NCBI GenBank assembly: GCA_016742125.1 | Contig: JACVCM010000074.1 | Coordinates: forward strand, 1-15,242 | Origin: Sphingomonadaceae bacterium | GTDB taxonomy: Bacteria; Pseudomonadota; Alphaproteobacteria; Sphingomonadales; Sphingomonadaceae | Length of the DNA: 15,242 bases | Direction of reading: 5' to 3' | In this document: one piece after another, positions 1-7,908 of the stretch | How the letters are laid out: each line of letters starts with the position of its first letter | Position numbering within the stretch: position 1 is the first letter of the stretch | Notes under the pieces: generated by a model | Seen by the model: only the letters and a program-made list of their open reading frames with translations | Database searches by the model: none | Told to the model about the DNA's origin: nothing | Program-made: the position numbers and the translations under genes

Positions 1-568
1 GGGTGACCGTGCGTTCCTGGTACCCGCTGTTGCCGCCTGCGGGGCGCAGGCCCGGCACCACAAAAAAACCGTCTTTCCAGACTTTCTTGACCGCCTTCAC
101 CTCATGGCCCGAGCAGACGATACCATCCAGACCGGCCTCCTGCGCCAACGCTGCCAGCCGGGCAACCTGTGAATCGGGGCTGTCCGGCACACCCACGCGG
201 TTCAGGTCATGGTCGTCGAGGCTGGTCAGTACCGTCACCGCGACCACTTTGGTATGCGCTCCGGCTGCCGCCTTTGCATCCTCCATCATCGCGCGGCCTC
301 CCGCCGCGTGGATGGTGACAATCGCAGGTTCGAGAGCGTTTATCGCCTGCATCGCCTTCGCCACGGTGTTGGGAATGTCATGCAGTTTCAGATCGAGAAA
401 GATGGGCAGACCCAGCTTTTGCACTTCATGGACACCGTGATGGCCGTTGGCACAGAAAAATTCGAGGCCCAATTTGACGCCGCCGACATGGTGCTTGATA
501 CGTTTTGTTAGGTCGAGCGCTTCGTCGAGATAGGGTGTGTCAATGGCAACATAAAGCGGGTTGCTCAT
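1..568 (-). CDS. pyrF: Orotidine-5'-phosphate decarboxylase (partial, C-terminus beyond the left edge)
   Basis: This enzyme decarboxylates OMP to UMP, the last step of de novo pyrimidine synthesis, in the cytoplasm. The reverse complement from the ATG at 568-566 reads without interruption to the window edge, giving about 189 residues of a family that usually has 220-235. The N-terminus MSNPLYVAIDT carries the conserved first-strand Asp (D10). The catalytic DxKxxD motif is present as DLKLHD, residues 59-64, with K61 the expected catalytic lysine. VTIHAAGG follows on a later barrel strand, and VVPGLRPAGG near the edge matches the phosphate-binding PGIRP loop. The start is fixed by a 4-base ATGA overlap with the stop of the upstream lapA-like gene, so the two are probably translationally coupled. 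No terminator is visible before the edge, and the operon may continue. The assignment is secure; only the last 35-45 residues are missing. Confidence 0.96.
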   Translation of the reverse strand, partial: MSNPLYVAIDTPYLDEALDLTKRIKHHVGGVKLGLEFFCANGHHGVHEVQKLGLPIFLDLKLHDIPNTVAKAMQAINALEPAIVTIHAAGGRAMMEDAKAAAGAHTKVVAVTVLTSLDDHDLNRVGVPDSPDSQVARLAALAQEAGLDGIVCSGHEVKAVKKVWKDGFFVVPGLRPAGGNSGYQERTVT

Positions 569-870
569 GCCGCATCCCCTGGCACATAGGCAGGCGGCGG
601 CGCAACCGGCGTAGCGGGCGGGTAACCGCCGCCGCGCTGATTACCTTCCAGCGTCATGATCCGTCGCTTCATCCGCCACAACATCGCACGGTGCAGGAAA
701 TAGAGCGGAAAGAAACCAAGCATGAATGCCGCGATCACGAGTGCGGGCAGCTTGGTATCGAGCATCAGTCCGCCCCACAGGCTTACCGACACGGGCACCC
801 AATTGTTGATTGCAAACACGATCAGGCCGACAATCGCTGTCACCCAGATCAATGTTTTCAGAAATCGCAT
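565..870 (-). CDS. lapA: LapA-domain (DUF1049) inner-membrane protein
   Basis: A 101-residue protein with the layout of the LapA/DUF1049 family. A hydrophobic segment lies at about residues 7-25, followed by the polar stretch NNWVPVSVSLWGG and a second hydrophobic segment at about 41-59. A basic cytoplasmic region (HRAMLWRMKRR) comes next, then a Gly/Pro-rich tail. In enterobacteria, LapA works with LapB in controlling LPS assembly and LpxC turnover. In alphaproteobacteria the family is recognised by domain only, so a specific LPS role here is inference. The ATG at 870 is preceded by AAGGAG with six bases between, which supports this start. The stop overlaps the pyrF ATG as ATGA. The symbol reflects family membership, not demonstrated orthology. 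Confidence 0.85.
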   Translation of the reverse strand: MRFLKTLIWVTAIVGLIVFAINNWVPVSVSLWGGLMLDTKLPALVIAAFMLGFFPLYFLHRAMLWRMKRRIMTLEGNQRGGGYPPATPVAPPPAYVPGDAA

Positions 871-876
871 CCATCG

Positions 877-882
877 CTCCTT
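877..882 (-). promoter_or_regulatory. Ribosome binding site of the lapA-like gene
   Basis: On the minus strand AAGGAG stands six bases before the ATG at 870-868. This is a near-consensus Shine-Dalgarno sequence and selects this start. Confidence 0.7.
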
Positions 883-958
883 GCAGAGCTACCTTATGGA
901 AAGATTGAGGCTTTGGGTAGGGGGTGATTTCGACCCCGAATCAATCACAATGCCATAC

Positions 959-1050
959 CCGTCATGCTGAACTCGTTGCAGCGTCGATACAGCTTTGTTC
1001 TATGGAGAGGGCAGGAAAACATGAACCCTTAAACAAGTTCAGGATGACGG
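959..1050. repeat. Palindromic intergenic repeat, copy 1 (degenerate)
   Basis: Two inverted arms, 959-977 (CCGTCATGCTGAACTCGTT) and 1032-1050, match each other at 17 of 19 positions when one is reverse-complemented. About 54 bases separate them. The arms share the unit seen in the second copy at 2483-2551. The element lies 19 bases beyond the purB stop and upstream of the lapA-like gene. No T-run follows, so it is not a classical intrinsic terminator. I recall similar sequences as dispersed intergenic repeats in sphingomonads, but could not search for them here. Confidence 0.75.
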
Positions 1051-1069
1051 TAACAGTGCCTGCGTTAGT

Positions 1070-2383
1070 TCAGGCTCCAAACACCCGTTCGAAAATCGTA
1101 TCGATATGCTTGAAATGATAATCGAGGTTGAACTTGTCCTCAATTTCCTGAGCATTCAGCTTTGCAGCGACGTCGGCATCGGCCTTGAGCAATTCCATTA
1201 GCGATAGCGACCCATCGGAATCCCACACCTTCATCGCGTTGCGCTGGACCGCAGCATAGCTATCCTCGCGGCTCATCCCGGCTTGTGTAAGTGCCAGCAG
1301 CACTCGCTGCGAATGGACGAGGCCACCCATGCGGTCGAGATTCTTTTGCATCCGTTCGGGATACACCAGAAGCTTTTCGACCACCTCGGTCAGGCGGGCG
1401 AGGGCGAAGTCAAGCGTGATCGTCGCGTCGGGGCCGATATAGCGTTCGACCGACGAATGGCTGATATCCCGCTCATGCCAGAGCGCAACATTTTCGAGTG
1501 CCGGGGTGACATAGCCACGCACCATACGCGCCAGACCGGTAAGATTTTCGGTCAGCACCGGGTTGCGCTTGTGTGGCATGGCCGAGCTGCCTTTCTGACC
1601 CGGCGAGAAATACTCCTCGGCCTCGAGCACCTCCGTGCGTTGCAGATGGCGGATTTCGACGGCAAGACGCTCGATAGACGATGCGATAACGCCAAGGGTC
1701 GCGAAATACATGGCGTGCCGGTCGCGCGGGATGACCTGGGTCGAAACGGGCTCCACCGAGAGTCCGAGTTTGGCCGCGACATGCGTTTCGACTTTGGGAT
1801 CGATATTGGCAAATGTACCGACCGCACCGGAGATAGCGCATGTGGCGATCTCGACCCGCGCTATTTCCAGTCGCGCCTTGCAGCGTGCAAACTCGGCATA
1901 GGCCTGTGCCAGTTTCATGCCGAAGGTGACCGGTTCGGCGTGAATGCCATGACTGCGGCCGATGGTCGGCGTGAACTTATGTTCGAACGCACGAGCCTTG
2001 ATCGCGGCGAGCAATGCGTCGAGATCGGCGAGCAGGATATCGGTTGCTTGTGTCAGTTGCACCGCAAGGCAGGTGTCGAGCACATCCGAGCTTGTCATCC
2101 CCTGATGCATGAAGCGGGCTTCGTCGCCGACCTGTTCGGCGACCCAGGTAAGGAATGCAATGACGTCATGCTTGGTCACGGCCTCGATTGCATCGATAGC
2201 GGCAACATCGATGGCCGGGTTTGTGGCCCACCATTTCCATAAGGCTTCAGCGGCAGATTGCGGCACCACACCCAGTTCGGCAAGCGCCTCGGTGGCATGT
2301 GCCTCAATCTCGAACCAGATCCGAAAACGGTTTTCCGGCTCCCAGATCTTGACCATATCGGGGCGGGAATAGCGAGGGATCAT
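1070..2383 (-). CDS. purB: Adenylosuccinate lyase
   Basis: This enzyme catalyses two fumarate-releasing steps of purine synthesis: SAICAR to AICAR, and adenylosuccinate to AMP. At 437 residues it has the usual length of the shorter bacterial PurB type. The fumarate-lyase superfamily signature GSSAMPHKRNP is at residues 265-275, with the mobile-loop catalytic serine at 266 or 267. The other conserved segments are TKHDVIAF (70-77), TSSDVLDT (97-104) and GRSHGIHAEP (142-151), where H145 is the likely general acid histidine. The N-terminal MIPRYSRPDMVKIW is typical of the family and supports the ATG at 2383, although the Shine-Dalgarno is weak (GAAAG). The gene lies between a TonB-dependent receptor and the lapA-pyrF pair on the same strand. 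Palindromic repeats occupy both flanking gaps, so it may be transcribed on its own. Confidence 0.97.
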   Translation of the reverse strand: MIPRYSRPDMVKIWEPENRFRIWFEIEAHATEALAELGVVPQSAAEALWKWWATNPAIDVAAIDAIEAVTKHDVIAFLTWVAEQVGDEARFMHQGMTSSDVLDTCLAVQLTQATDILLADLDALLAAIKARAFEHKFTPTIGRSHGIHAEPVTFGMKLAQAYAEFARCKARLEIARVEIATCAISGAVGTFANIDPKVETHVAAKLGLSVEPVSTQVIPRDRHAMYFATLGVIASSIERLAVEIRHLQRTEVLEAEEYFSPGQKGSSAMPHKRNPVLTENLTGLARMVRGYVTPALENVALWHERDISHSSVERYIGPDATITLDFALARLTEVVEKLLVYPERMQKNLDRMGGLVHSQRVLLALTQAGMSREDSYAAVQRNAMKVWDSDGSLSLMELLKADADVAAKLNAQEIEDKFNLDYHFKHIDTIFERVFGA

Positions 2384-2482
2384 GATGGCGCTTTCGGCTG
2401 GTGCTTTAGAGTCGCCGCGCGCCTAGCAGAAGTGACGACGCCATGCAAAAGGGCGATGCTCAAGTCGGCCTTCCTGTGTTTT

Positions 2483-2551
2483 GTCATCCCGAACTTGTTT
2501 CGGGATAACACGCAATGGTAGCGTATTATCCTGAAACGAGTTCAAGATGAC
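2483..2551. repeat. Palindromic intergenic repeat, copy 2 (well preserved, nested hairpins)
   Basis: Arms 2483-2511 and 2523-2551 are inverted copies matching at 24 of 29 positions around an 11-base loop. The left arm contains its own perfect hairpin: ATCCCGAA at 2486-2493 pairs with TTCGGGAT at 2499-2506 over a 5-base loop. The right arm holds the same structure with one mismatch. In the minus-strand transcript three of the five differences become G·U pairs. The element starts 12 bases after the receptor stop codon. It has no following U-tract, so it resembles a REP-like or mRNA-stabilising hairpin more than an intrinsic terminator. Confidence 0.85.
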
Positions 2552-2563
2552 GTGACTGAAAAG

Positions 2564-5326
2564 TCAGAACGTGACCGACAAACGCCCGTACAGGAACCGA
2601 CCGTTAAAGCCGAAAGGCGAGAAGCCCGAATAGGGCAGATAGCCCGCGTTCACCGGATAAAAGCCACCAGTGGGACGCGCGCCTTGCGGGCGGGCGTCGG
2701 GATAGACATCGAACAGATTGTTCGCGCCTACCGCTAGCTCGATCCGGTCCATGAAGGTGTAACGTACTTCAAGGTCGGTGATCCATTTGGGACGCAACAC
2801 CAGATCGTCGGGGCCGAGCGCGACCAGGCTTGCGGGATTGGCAATCGGCGCCGCCGCGTCGGGCGAGATGACCTCACCATAACGCGTCGAGCGCGCGGTG
2901 ATGCCGAAATTGCCGACTTTTCCATCGGCGCTCAGGACGATCTTGTCGCTGGGTTGACCGTCGGTGAAGCGGATCCCTTCGACGCGACCGAACAGCACCA
3001 GCCCGGGAATCGCCGACAGCGGCCCCAATGCGTTGATGCGGCGATCGATCTTGGTGTCGTTCAGGTTATAGGCCGCCGTTAACGTCCAGTCGCCAAAGCC
3101 TTCAGTGCCGACGCGCCACGTCGCGACTGCATCGAGGCCCTGCGTGGTGGTGTCGAGACCGTTGATAAAGAACCGCGCTGCACCAACGCTCTGGAACCCA
3201 TTGGCGTCAAGCACAGCCTTCACCGCTTGCTGGATGGCCGCGCTACCGGTCCCGGCAGCGCCGAGATTTTCGGTCAAGACGATGCGGTCATCGATCTTGA
3301 TGTTATAATAGTCCATCGTGAAGTTCAGCCGTGACGTGGGTTGCATGGTGACGCCGAGGCTGAGGTTCTTCGACTTTTCAGCCTTTAGCGGCTGGGCGCC
3401 GAGAGCACGCGCCACAGGGCTGTTGACCGCAACGGTACTGATCTCGACCGGTACACCAGCAATGAAGTTGGTCGATGTCGTCGTGAAGAACTGTTGGTGC
3501 AGCGATGGCGCGCGGAAGCCGTTCGAATAGGAGCCGCGCAGAGCGAGGCCTTCCACAGGTTCATAGCGCATCGCGATCTTGCCGTTGATAGTATCGCCGA
3601 AGTCGGAGAAATCCTCATAACGAGCCGCAATAGTCACGGTGAGGCCGTCGAACAGGTCGCCGTCGAGTTCGACATAAGCAGCCTTGCTGTTGCGGCTGGC
3701 ATCGGTGCGCGCCGAGGTCGGGAAGCCAGGGAAACCCTGGGCGCCGACGAGCGCGCCGCGTCCGGGGAAGCTGCACACATTGGTAGTAACGTTGAACACG
3801 CCAGTTTGTGCGGCGCAATTGACGGCGGTTGTAACGAACGATGCCTGAAAGAACGGTCCGATCGCAAATGACTGGTTGTCGCCGGGACGGATTTTGAAAT
3901 TCTCGTCGCGATATTCGAGGCCGACCGCGAACGACACAGGCGAGGCTAGGCCGAAGTCGAATTCACGGCTGACGTCCAGGTTGGCGGTCAGTTGGCTGAA
4001 TTGCAAGCCGCCGGCGTCGAAGTCGGACTGGCTGGCAGGGCCGAAACTGGTGTTGAGGCTATTGCGAACCATATAATCGAACTTGTTCCGGCCATAGCCG
4101 AGCGACAGATCGGTGTTCCAGCCTCCAAGCTCGCCTTTAATACCGACAAAACCGGCATAGTCCTCAAGCTCTGAGTCTATGAAAGGCAGGAAGCCGTCCG
4201 CACGCAACGGCACGAAATTGGCTGCGGTTGGCGTCTGGTTGGGCGCAAGCACCGACCAGTTGCGGTTATTGGCCGACGACGATTGGCGGTAATTCGCCGC
4301 GCTCAGGCCATCGCGATGGCCGTATGAGCCGAACAGGTAGAATTCGAACGCCTCGCCAAGCGGCATGCCAGCGTTCAGAAAGAGGTTATAATCCTCTGTC
4401 TTTGCATCGCCGAAGATGAAATTGCGGCGGTCGAAAGTCAGTTCCCGCGCATCGAAGGCGGCAGTCGGCCGGTTGTAATTGGGCCGCAGGTCGTAACCCG
4501 AACGATTGGTCGCGTCGCGGTCTCGATACTCGCCGGTAACGTTGATATAGCCTGCGCCGATGGGCAAGCCAATATTGACTGCGGCCGTCTTATATTCGCC
4601 GTCGCGCGCCTTTTGCTCTCCGGAAGTGTTGGCCCGGAAGAAGCGGGTATCAGCGGGATTCAGGATCGGCTGCCCTGCCGCGTCGGTCTGCAAACCGGTG
4701 ACGCGCGGAACGCCCTCCATCGTGCTGTAATATTTGCCCCAGCTGACGCTCGCTTTACCGCCATTATCTGCGGTCTTGGTGCGGATGTTGATCACACCTG
4801 CAATCGCGTCAGAACCATATTGTGACGACGCCCCGTCGCGCAGCACCTCGACTCGCTCGATCGCCAGGGCGGGAATCAAGTTAAGGTCGACCGCTGCGCT
4901 GCCGCGCCCGACCGAGCCATTAACGTTCAGGAGTGCCGAGACATGACGGCGCTTGCCATTGACCAACACCAGCGTTTGGTCGGGCGCAAGGCCGCGGAGC
5001 GAGGCGGGCCGGATGACGTCGGTTCCGTCAGTGATCGACGGCTGTGGGAAGTTGAAAGAGGGGACCAACTGGTTCAAAATTTTGTTGGTTTCGGTTAGAC
5101 CGGTACTGGCCAACGCATCGCCTGAAATAACGTCCACCGGCACGGGGCTGTCCGCCACGGTGCGGTCGGTACGGCGCGTGCCGGTGACGATGATTGCGGC
5201 ATCGGCTGGCGCGGTATCTTCGGCTTGTGCTTCGTCCTGGGCATAGGCCGGCATGGCGACGCTGACTGACAGCGCAGCGGATGACACGGAAAATGCGAAT
5301 GCGGAAATCAGTTTGTGCTTGGTCAT
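2564..5326 (-). CDS. TonB-dependent outer-membrane receptor
   Basis: A 920-residue outer-membrane active-transport protein that takes up a ligand using energy from TonB-ExbB-ExbD. The signal peptide occupies residues 1-29, ending in AYA before QDEAQ. A TonB box-like segment IIVTGTR lies at 45-51. The plug domain follows (about 55-185), with DQTLVLVNGKRRH, IERVEVLRDGASSQYGSDAIAGVINI and other hallmark plug motifs. The rest is an alternating aromatic/polar beta-barrel that ends in the expected terminal phenylalanine (RLSVTF). Two cysteines, C504 and C518, could form a disulfide in an extracellular loop. The start at 5326 has GGGGA about seven bases upstream. No substrate-specific neighbour is present, since purB downstream is housekeeping. 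The ligand (siderophore, carbohydrate, vitamin or aromatic compound) cannot be predicted. The family assignment is secure. Confidence 0.95.
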   Translation of the reverse strand: MTKHKLISAFAFSVSSAALSVSVAMPAYAQDEAQAEDTAPADAAIIVTGTRRTDRTVADSPVPVDVISGDALASTGLTETNKILNQLVPSFNFPQPSITDGTDVIRPASLRGLAPDQTLVLVNGKRRHVSALLNVNGSVGRGSAAVDLNLIPALAIERVEVLRDGASSQYGSDAIAGVINIRTKTADNGGKASVSWGKYYSTMEGVPRVTGLQTDAAGQPILNPADTRFFRANTSGEQKARDGEYKTAAVNIGLPIGAGYINVTGEYRDRDATNRSGYDLRPNYNRPTAAFDARELTFDRRNFIFGDAKTEDYNLFLNAGMPLGEAFEFYLFGSYGHRDGLSAANYRQSSSANNRNWSVLAPNQTPTAANFVPLRADGFLPFIDSELEDYAGFVGIKGELGGWNTDLSLGYGRNKFDYMVRNSLNTSFGPASQSDFDAGGLQFSQLTANLDVSREFDFGLASPVSFAVGLEYRDENFKIRPGDNQSFAIGPFFQASFVTTAVNCAAQTGVFNVTTNVCSFPGRGALVGAQGFPGFPTSARTDASRNSKAAYVELDGDLFDGLTVTIAARYEDFSDFGDTINGKIAMRYEPVEGLALRGSYSNGFRAPSLHQQFFTTTSTNFIAGVPVEISTVAVNSPVARALGAQPLKAEKSKNLSLGVTMQPTSRLNFTMDYYNIKIDDRIVLTENLGAAGTGSAAIQQAVKAVLDANGFQSVGAARFFINGLDTTTQGLDAVATWRVGTEGFGDWTLTAAYNLNDTKIDRRINALGPLSAIPGLVLFGRVEGIRFTDGQPSDKIVLSADGKVGNFGITARSTRYGEVISPDAAAPIANPASLVALGPDDLVLRPKWITDLEVRYTFMDRIELAVGANNLFDVYPDARPQGARPTGGFYPVNAGYLPYSGFSPFGFNGRFLYGRLSVTF

Positions 5327-5346
5327 GAGGCGTCCCCATTTGAAAG

Positions 5347-5352
5347 ATTATA
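5347..5352 (-). promoter_or_regulatory. Candidate -10 box for the TonB-dependent receptor gene
   Basis: On the minus strand the sequence TATAAT lies 20 bases upstream of the receptor ATG. A convincing -35 box at 16-18 bases is not visible. The candidate therefore rests on the perfect -10 hexamer and its position only, and it implies a short leader. Confidence 0.4.
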
Positions 5353-5353
5353 T

Positions 5354-5363
5354 TGTCCGGACA
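5354..5363. promoter_or_regulatory. Perfect 10-bp palindrome TGTCCGGACA, possible operator
   Basis: The sequence is identical to its own reverse complement and lies one base upstream of the candidate -10 hexamer of the receptor gene, where a repressor dimer could block polymerase. No regulator gene is adjacent, and the palindrome does not extend further. The operator role is inference. Confidence 0.35.
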
Positions 5364-5528
5364 TCAAGGCTGGCACGTTCCTGACGCGATGACCAGCAAC
5401 CGCGCAATATTACGGAGATTTTTCAACCAAGTTGTGACTTTATTGCAACGTAATAAAGCCCCCCCCCGGTCAATTAAGCTGTGGATTGCTGAAATCCCCA
5501 CTTTCCGCGGAGTCCATCGCTCGCTATC

Positions 5529-5532
5529 GGAG
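5529..5532 (+). promoter_or_regulatory. Ribosome binding site of parC
   Basis: GGAG stands five bases before the ATG at 5538 and supports that start for the topoisomerase gene. Confidence 0.6.
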
Positions 5533-5537
5533 CGGCG

Positions 5538-7865
5538 ATGTCCGACACCGTAGAGACCCCACCGCCCGAAGACCCGTTCGACGCCATAGTCGATGCGCCG
5601 TTCGATGCGGCCCTGTCGGAACGTTATCTGATTTATGCAATGTCGACGATTACCGCGCGATCGCTGCCCGATTTGCGTGATGGCCTGAAACCCGTCCACC
5701 GCCGCCTGCTGTGGGCGATGCGGCTGCTCCGGCTCGATCCGACGCAGGGTTACAAAAAATGCGCGCGTGTCGTGGGCGATGTGATCGGTAAATATCACCC
5801 GCATGGCGACCAGTCGGTCTACGACGCGATGGTCCGCCTCGCGCAGACATTTTCGCTGCGCTATCCGTTGGTCGATGGGCAGGGGAATTTCGGCAATATC
5901 GACGGCGATAATGCGGCGGCCTATCGCTATACCGAGGCACGGCTGACCAGAACCGCAATCGAGCTGATGAACGGGCTCGACGAAAACGCCTCCGATTTCC
6001 GTCCGACATATAATGGCGAAGATGAAGAGCCCGAGGTGATGCCAGGGCTGTTCCCGAACCTGCTGGCCAATGGTGCAAGCGGGATTGCGGTCGGAATGGC
6101 GACGAGCATTCCATCGCACAATGTCGCGGAGATTATCGATGCCGCGACATTGCTGATCGACGAGCCGTCAGCGACGCACGAGCAAATCATGGAGATCGTG
6201 CAAGGGCCCGACTTTGCGACCGGCGGTGTGCTTGTGGACAGTCGGGAGGTTATCAATGCCGCCTATGCGTCGGGCCGAGGTGCAATGCGGGTGCGCGCGC
6301 GTTTTTCGACCGGAAAGCTGGAGGACGGCAGCTGGGAAGCCTCAGGCGTGGAAAAGCAACCTGGCGGCACCTGGCAACTGGTCGTCTCGGAAATCCCCTA
6401 TCAGGTCCAGAAAGGCAAGCTGATCGAGCAGATCGCACAGTTGATAGCGGACAAAAGATTGCCGATTTTGGACGACGTTCGGGATGAAAGCGACGAGCAA
6501 ATCCGCATCGTGCTGGTCCCCAAAAGCCGCAATGTCGACCCTGACGATCTCAAAAATGCGCTGTTCAGGCTGACCGATCTGGAAACCCGCTTTTCACTCA
6601 ACATGAACGTCCTCGATGCCGAACGCACGCCGCGGGTGATGAGCATCGGCGAAGTCTTGCGCCACTGGTTGCGCCACCAGCTTGAGGTGCTGGTGCGCAA
6701 ATCGCAACACCGGCTGGCTAAAATCGACGCGCGGCTGGAGTTGCTGGAAGGCTATATCATCGCCTTTCTCAACCTCGACCGTGTCATCGAGATCATCCGC
6801 ACACAGGACGAACCTAAACCTGTAATGATGGCGGAATTTCAGCTCACCGACCGGCAGGCCGAGGCGATCCTGAACATGCGGCTCCGGTCGTTGCGCAAGC
6901 TCGAGGAGATGGAGCTTCGCCGCGAACTGGACGAGTTGAAGGCCGAGCGTGAAGAACTCATCAAGCTGATCGGGAGCCCGGCGCGGCAGAAGACGCGGCT
7001 GAAGAAAGACCTCGCCGCCCTCCGCAAGGGCTATGCCGAGGACACCGAACTCGGTCGTCGCCGCACGTCCTTGGAAGAGGCCGGACAGACGCGTGAAATT
7101 TCGCTTGAGGCCTTTGTCGAGCGCGAGCCGGTCACGGTAATCATGTCGAAACGCGGCTGGATCAAGGCCATGAAGGGCCATGCCGACCTTTCCGTGAAAC
7201 AGGATTACAAGTTCAAGGAAGGCGACGGTCTTGCCTTTGCCTTCCATGCACAGACTACCGACAAGATATTGATAGCGACCGCCAATGGTCGTTTCTACAC
7301 GCTCGGCGCTGACAAGCTTCCGGGCGCGCGTGGGTTTGGCGAGCCGGTGGGATCGATGATCGATATTGAGGCAGGCAACGACATCGTTTCGGTTTTTCCG
7401 GTCATTCCCAATGGCAGGATGTTGCTCGCTGCATCCACCGGCAAGGGCTTCATTGCCAAAATGGCCGACGTCGTCGCGGAAACCCGGAAAGGGCGAGGCG
7501 TGGTGACGCTCAAACCCGGCGCGAAACTGAAGGTTGTCCGTCCTGCGCCGCCCGAGACGAAGGAGGAGGCGCAACTCAAGGACCAATATGTCGCCGTCGT
7601 TGGCGATAATCGCAAACTTGTCGCATTCCCGATGAGCGAAATACCCGAAATGGCGAAGGGCCAGGGCGTAACGCTGCAGCGTTACAAGGATGGTGGCCTT
7701 TCGGACGCCATCTGTTTCAGGATGAGCGAGGGTCTTAGCTGGGCGATGGGCGGGGACAGCGGACGCACAAGGACCGAGAACGACATGTCGCTTTGGCGTG
7801 TGGCGCGCGGCGCAGCGGGCCGACTTCCGCCGCAGGGATTCCCGCGTAACAACCGCTTTGATTAA
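5538..7865 (+). CDS. parC: DNA topoisomerase IV subunit A
   Basis: The A subunit breaks and rejoins DNA and, with ParE, decatenates replicated chromosomes. The protein has 775 residues, typical of alphaproteobacterial ParC and shorter than most GyrA. The breakage-reunion core opens with LSERYLIYAMSTITARSLPD (residues 27-46) and RDGLKPVHRR (47-56). The catalytic tyrosine is Y131 in AAAYRYTEARL. HPHGDQSVYDAMVR (87-100) is the quinolone-resistance region. GYIIAFLNLDRVIEIIR marks the end of the core coiled coil, and the C-terminal part (about 540-745) is a GyrA/ParC-type beta-pinwheel. ParC rather than GyrA is favoured by the length and by the absence of a recognisable QRRGGKG-type GyrA box. The start has GGAG five bases upstream. 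The gene is divergent from the receptor gene and 43 bases ahead of a c-di-GMP gene. Confidence 0.95.
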   Translation: MSDTVETPPPEDPFDAIVDAPFDAALSERYLIYAMSTITARSLPDLRDGLKPVHRRLLWAMRLLRLDPTQGYKKCARVVGDVIGKYHPHGDQSVYDAMVRLAQTFSLRYPLVDGQGNFGNIDGDNAAAYRYTEARLTRTAIELMNGLDENASDFRPTYNGEDEEPEVMPGLFPNLLANGASGIAVGMATSIPSHNVAEIIDAATLLIDEPSATHEQIMEIVQGPDFATGGVLVDSREVINAAYASGRGAMRVRARFSTGKLEDGSWEASGVEKQPGGTWQLVVSEIPYQVQKGKLIEQIAQLIADKRLPILDDVRDESDEQIRIVLVPKSRNVDPDDLKNALFRLTDLETRFSLNMNVLDAERTPRVMSIGEVLRHWLRHQLEVLVRKSQHRLAKIDARLELLEGYIIAFLNLDRVIEIIRTQDEPKPVMMAEFQLTDRQAEAILNMRLRSLRKLEEMELRRELDELKAEREELIKLIGSPARQKTRLKKDLAALRKGYAEDTELGRRRTSLEEAGQTREISLEAFVEREPVTVIMSKRGWIKAMKGHADLSVKQDYKFKEGDGLAFAFHAQTTDKILIATANGRFYTLGADKLPGARGFGEPVGSMIDIEAGNDIVSVFPVIPNGRMLLAASTGKGFIAKMADVVAETRKGRGVVTLKPGAKLKVVRPAPPETKEEAQLKDQYVAVVGDNRKLVAFPMSEIPEMAKGQGVTLQRYKDGGLSDAICFRMSEGLSWAMGGDSGRTRTENDMSLWRVARGAAGRLPPQGFPRNNRFD

Positions 7866-7908
7866 CGGCAGCGGCCACAAAAATTAACCCTTTGTTGTCC
7901 ATGAATGG

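Noticed and set aside
3..440. 145-codon plus-strand frame at the left edge
   Set aside because: The minus strand here encodes PyrF with its catalytic motif, so the plus frame is a shadow.
505..927. 140-codon plus-strand frame
   Set aside because: It covers the lapA-like gene in antisense and has no recognisable features.
1283..2242. 319-codon open frame on the plus strand opposite purB
   Set aside because: Antisense to an unambiguous purB; the composition is Cys/His/Arg-rich without a domain, typical of a shadow frame.
6594..7880. 428-codon open frame on the minus strand opposite parC
   Set aside because: It lies entirely antisense to a well-conserved topoisomerase gene and shows no recognisable domain; long antisense frames are expected in G+C-rich genes with this codon bias.
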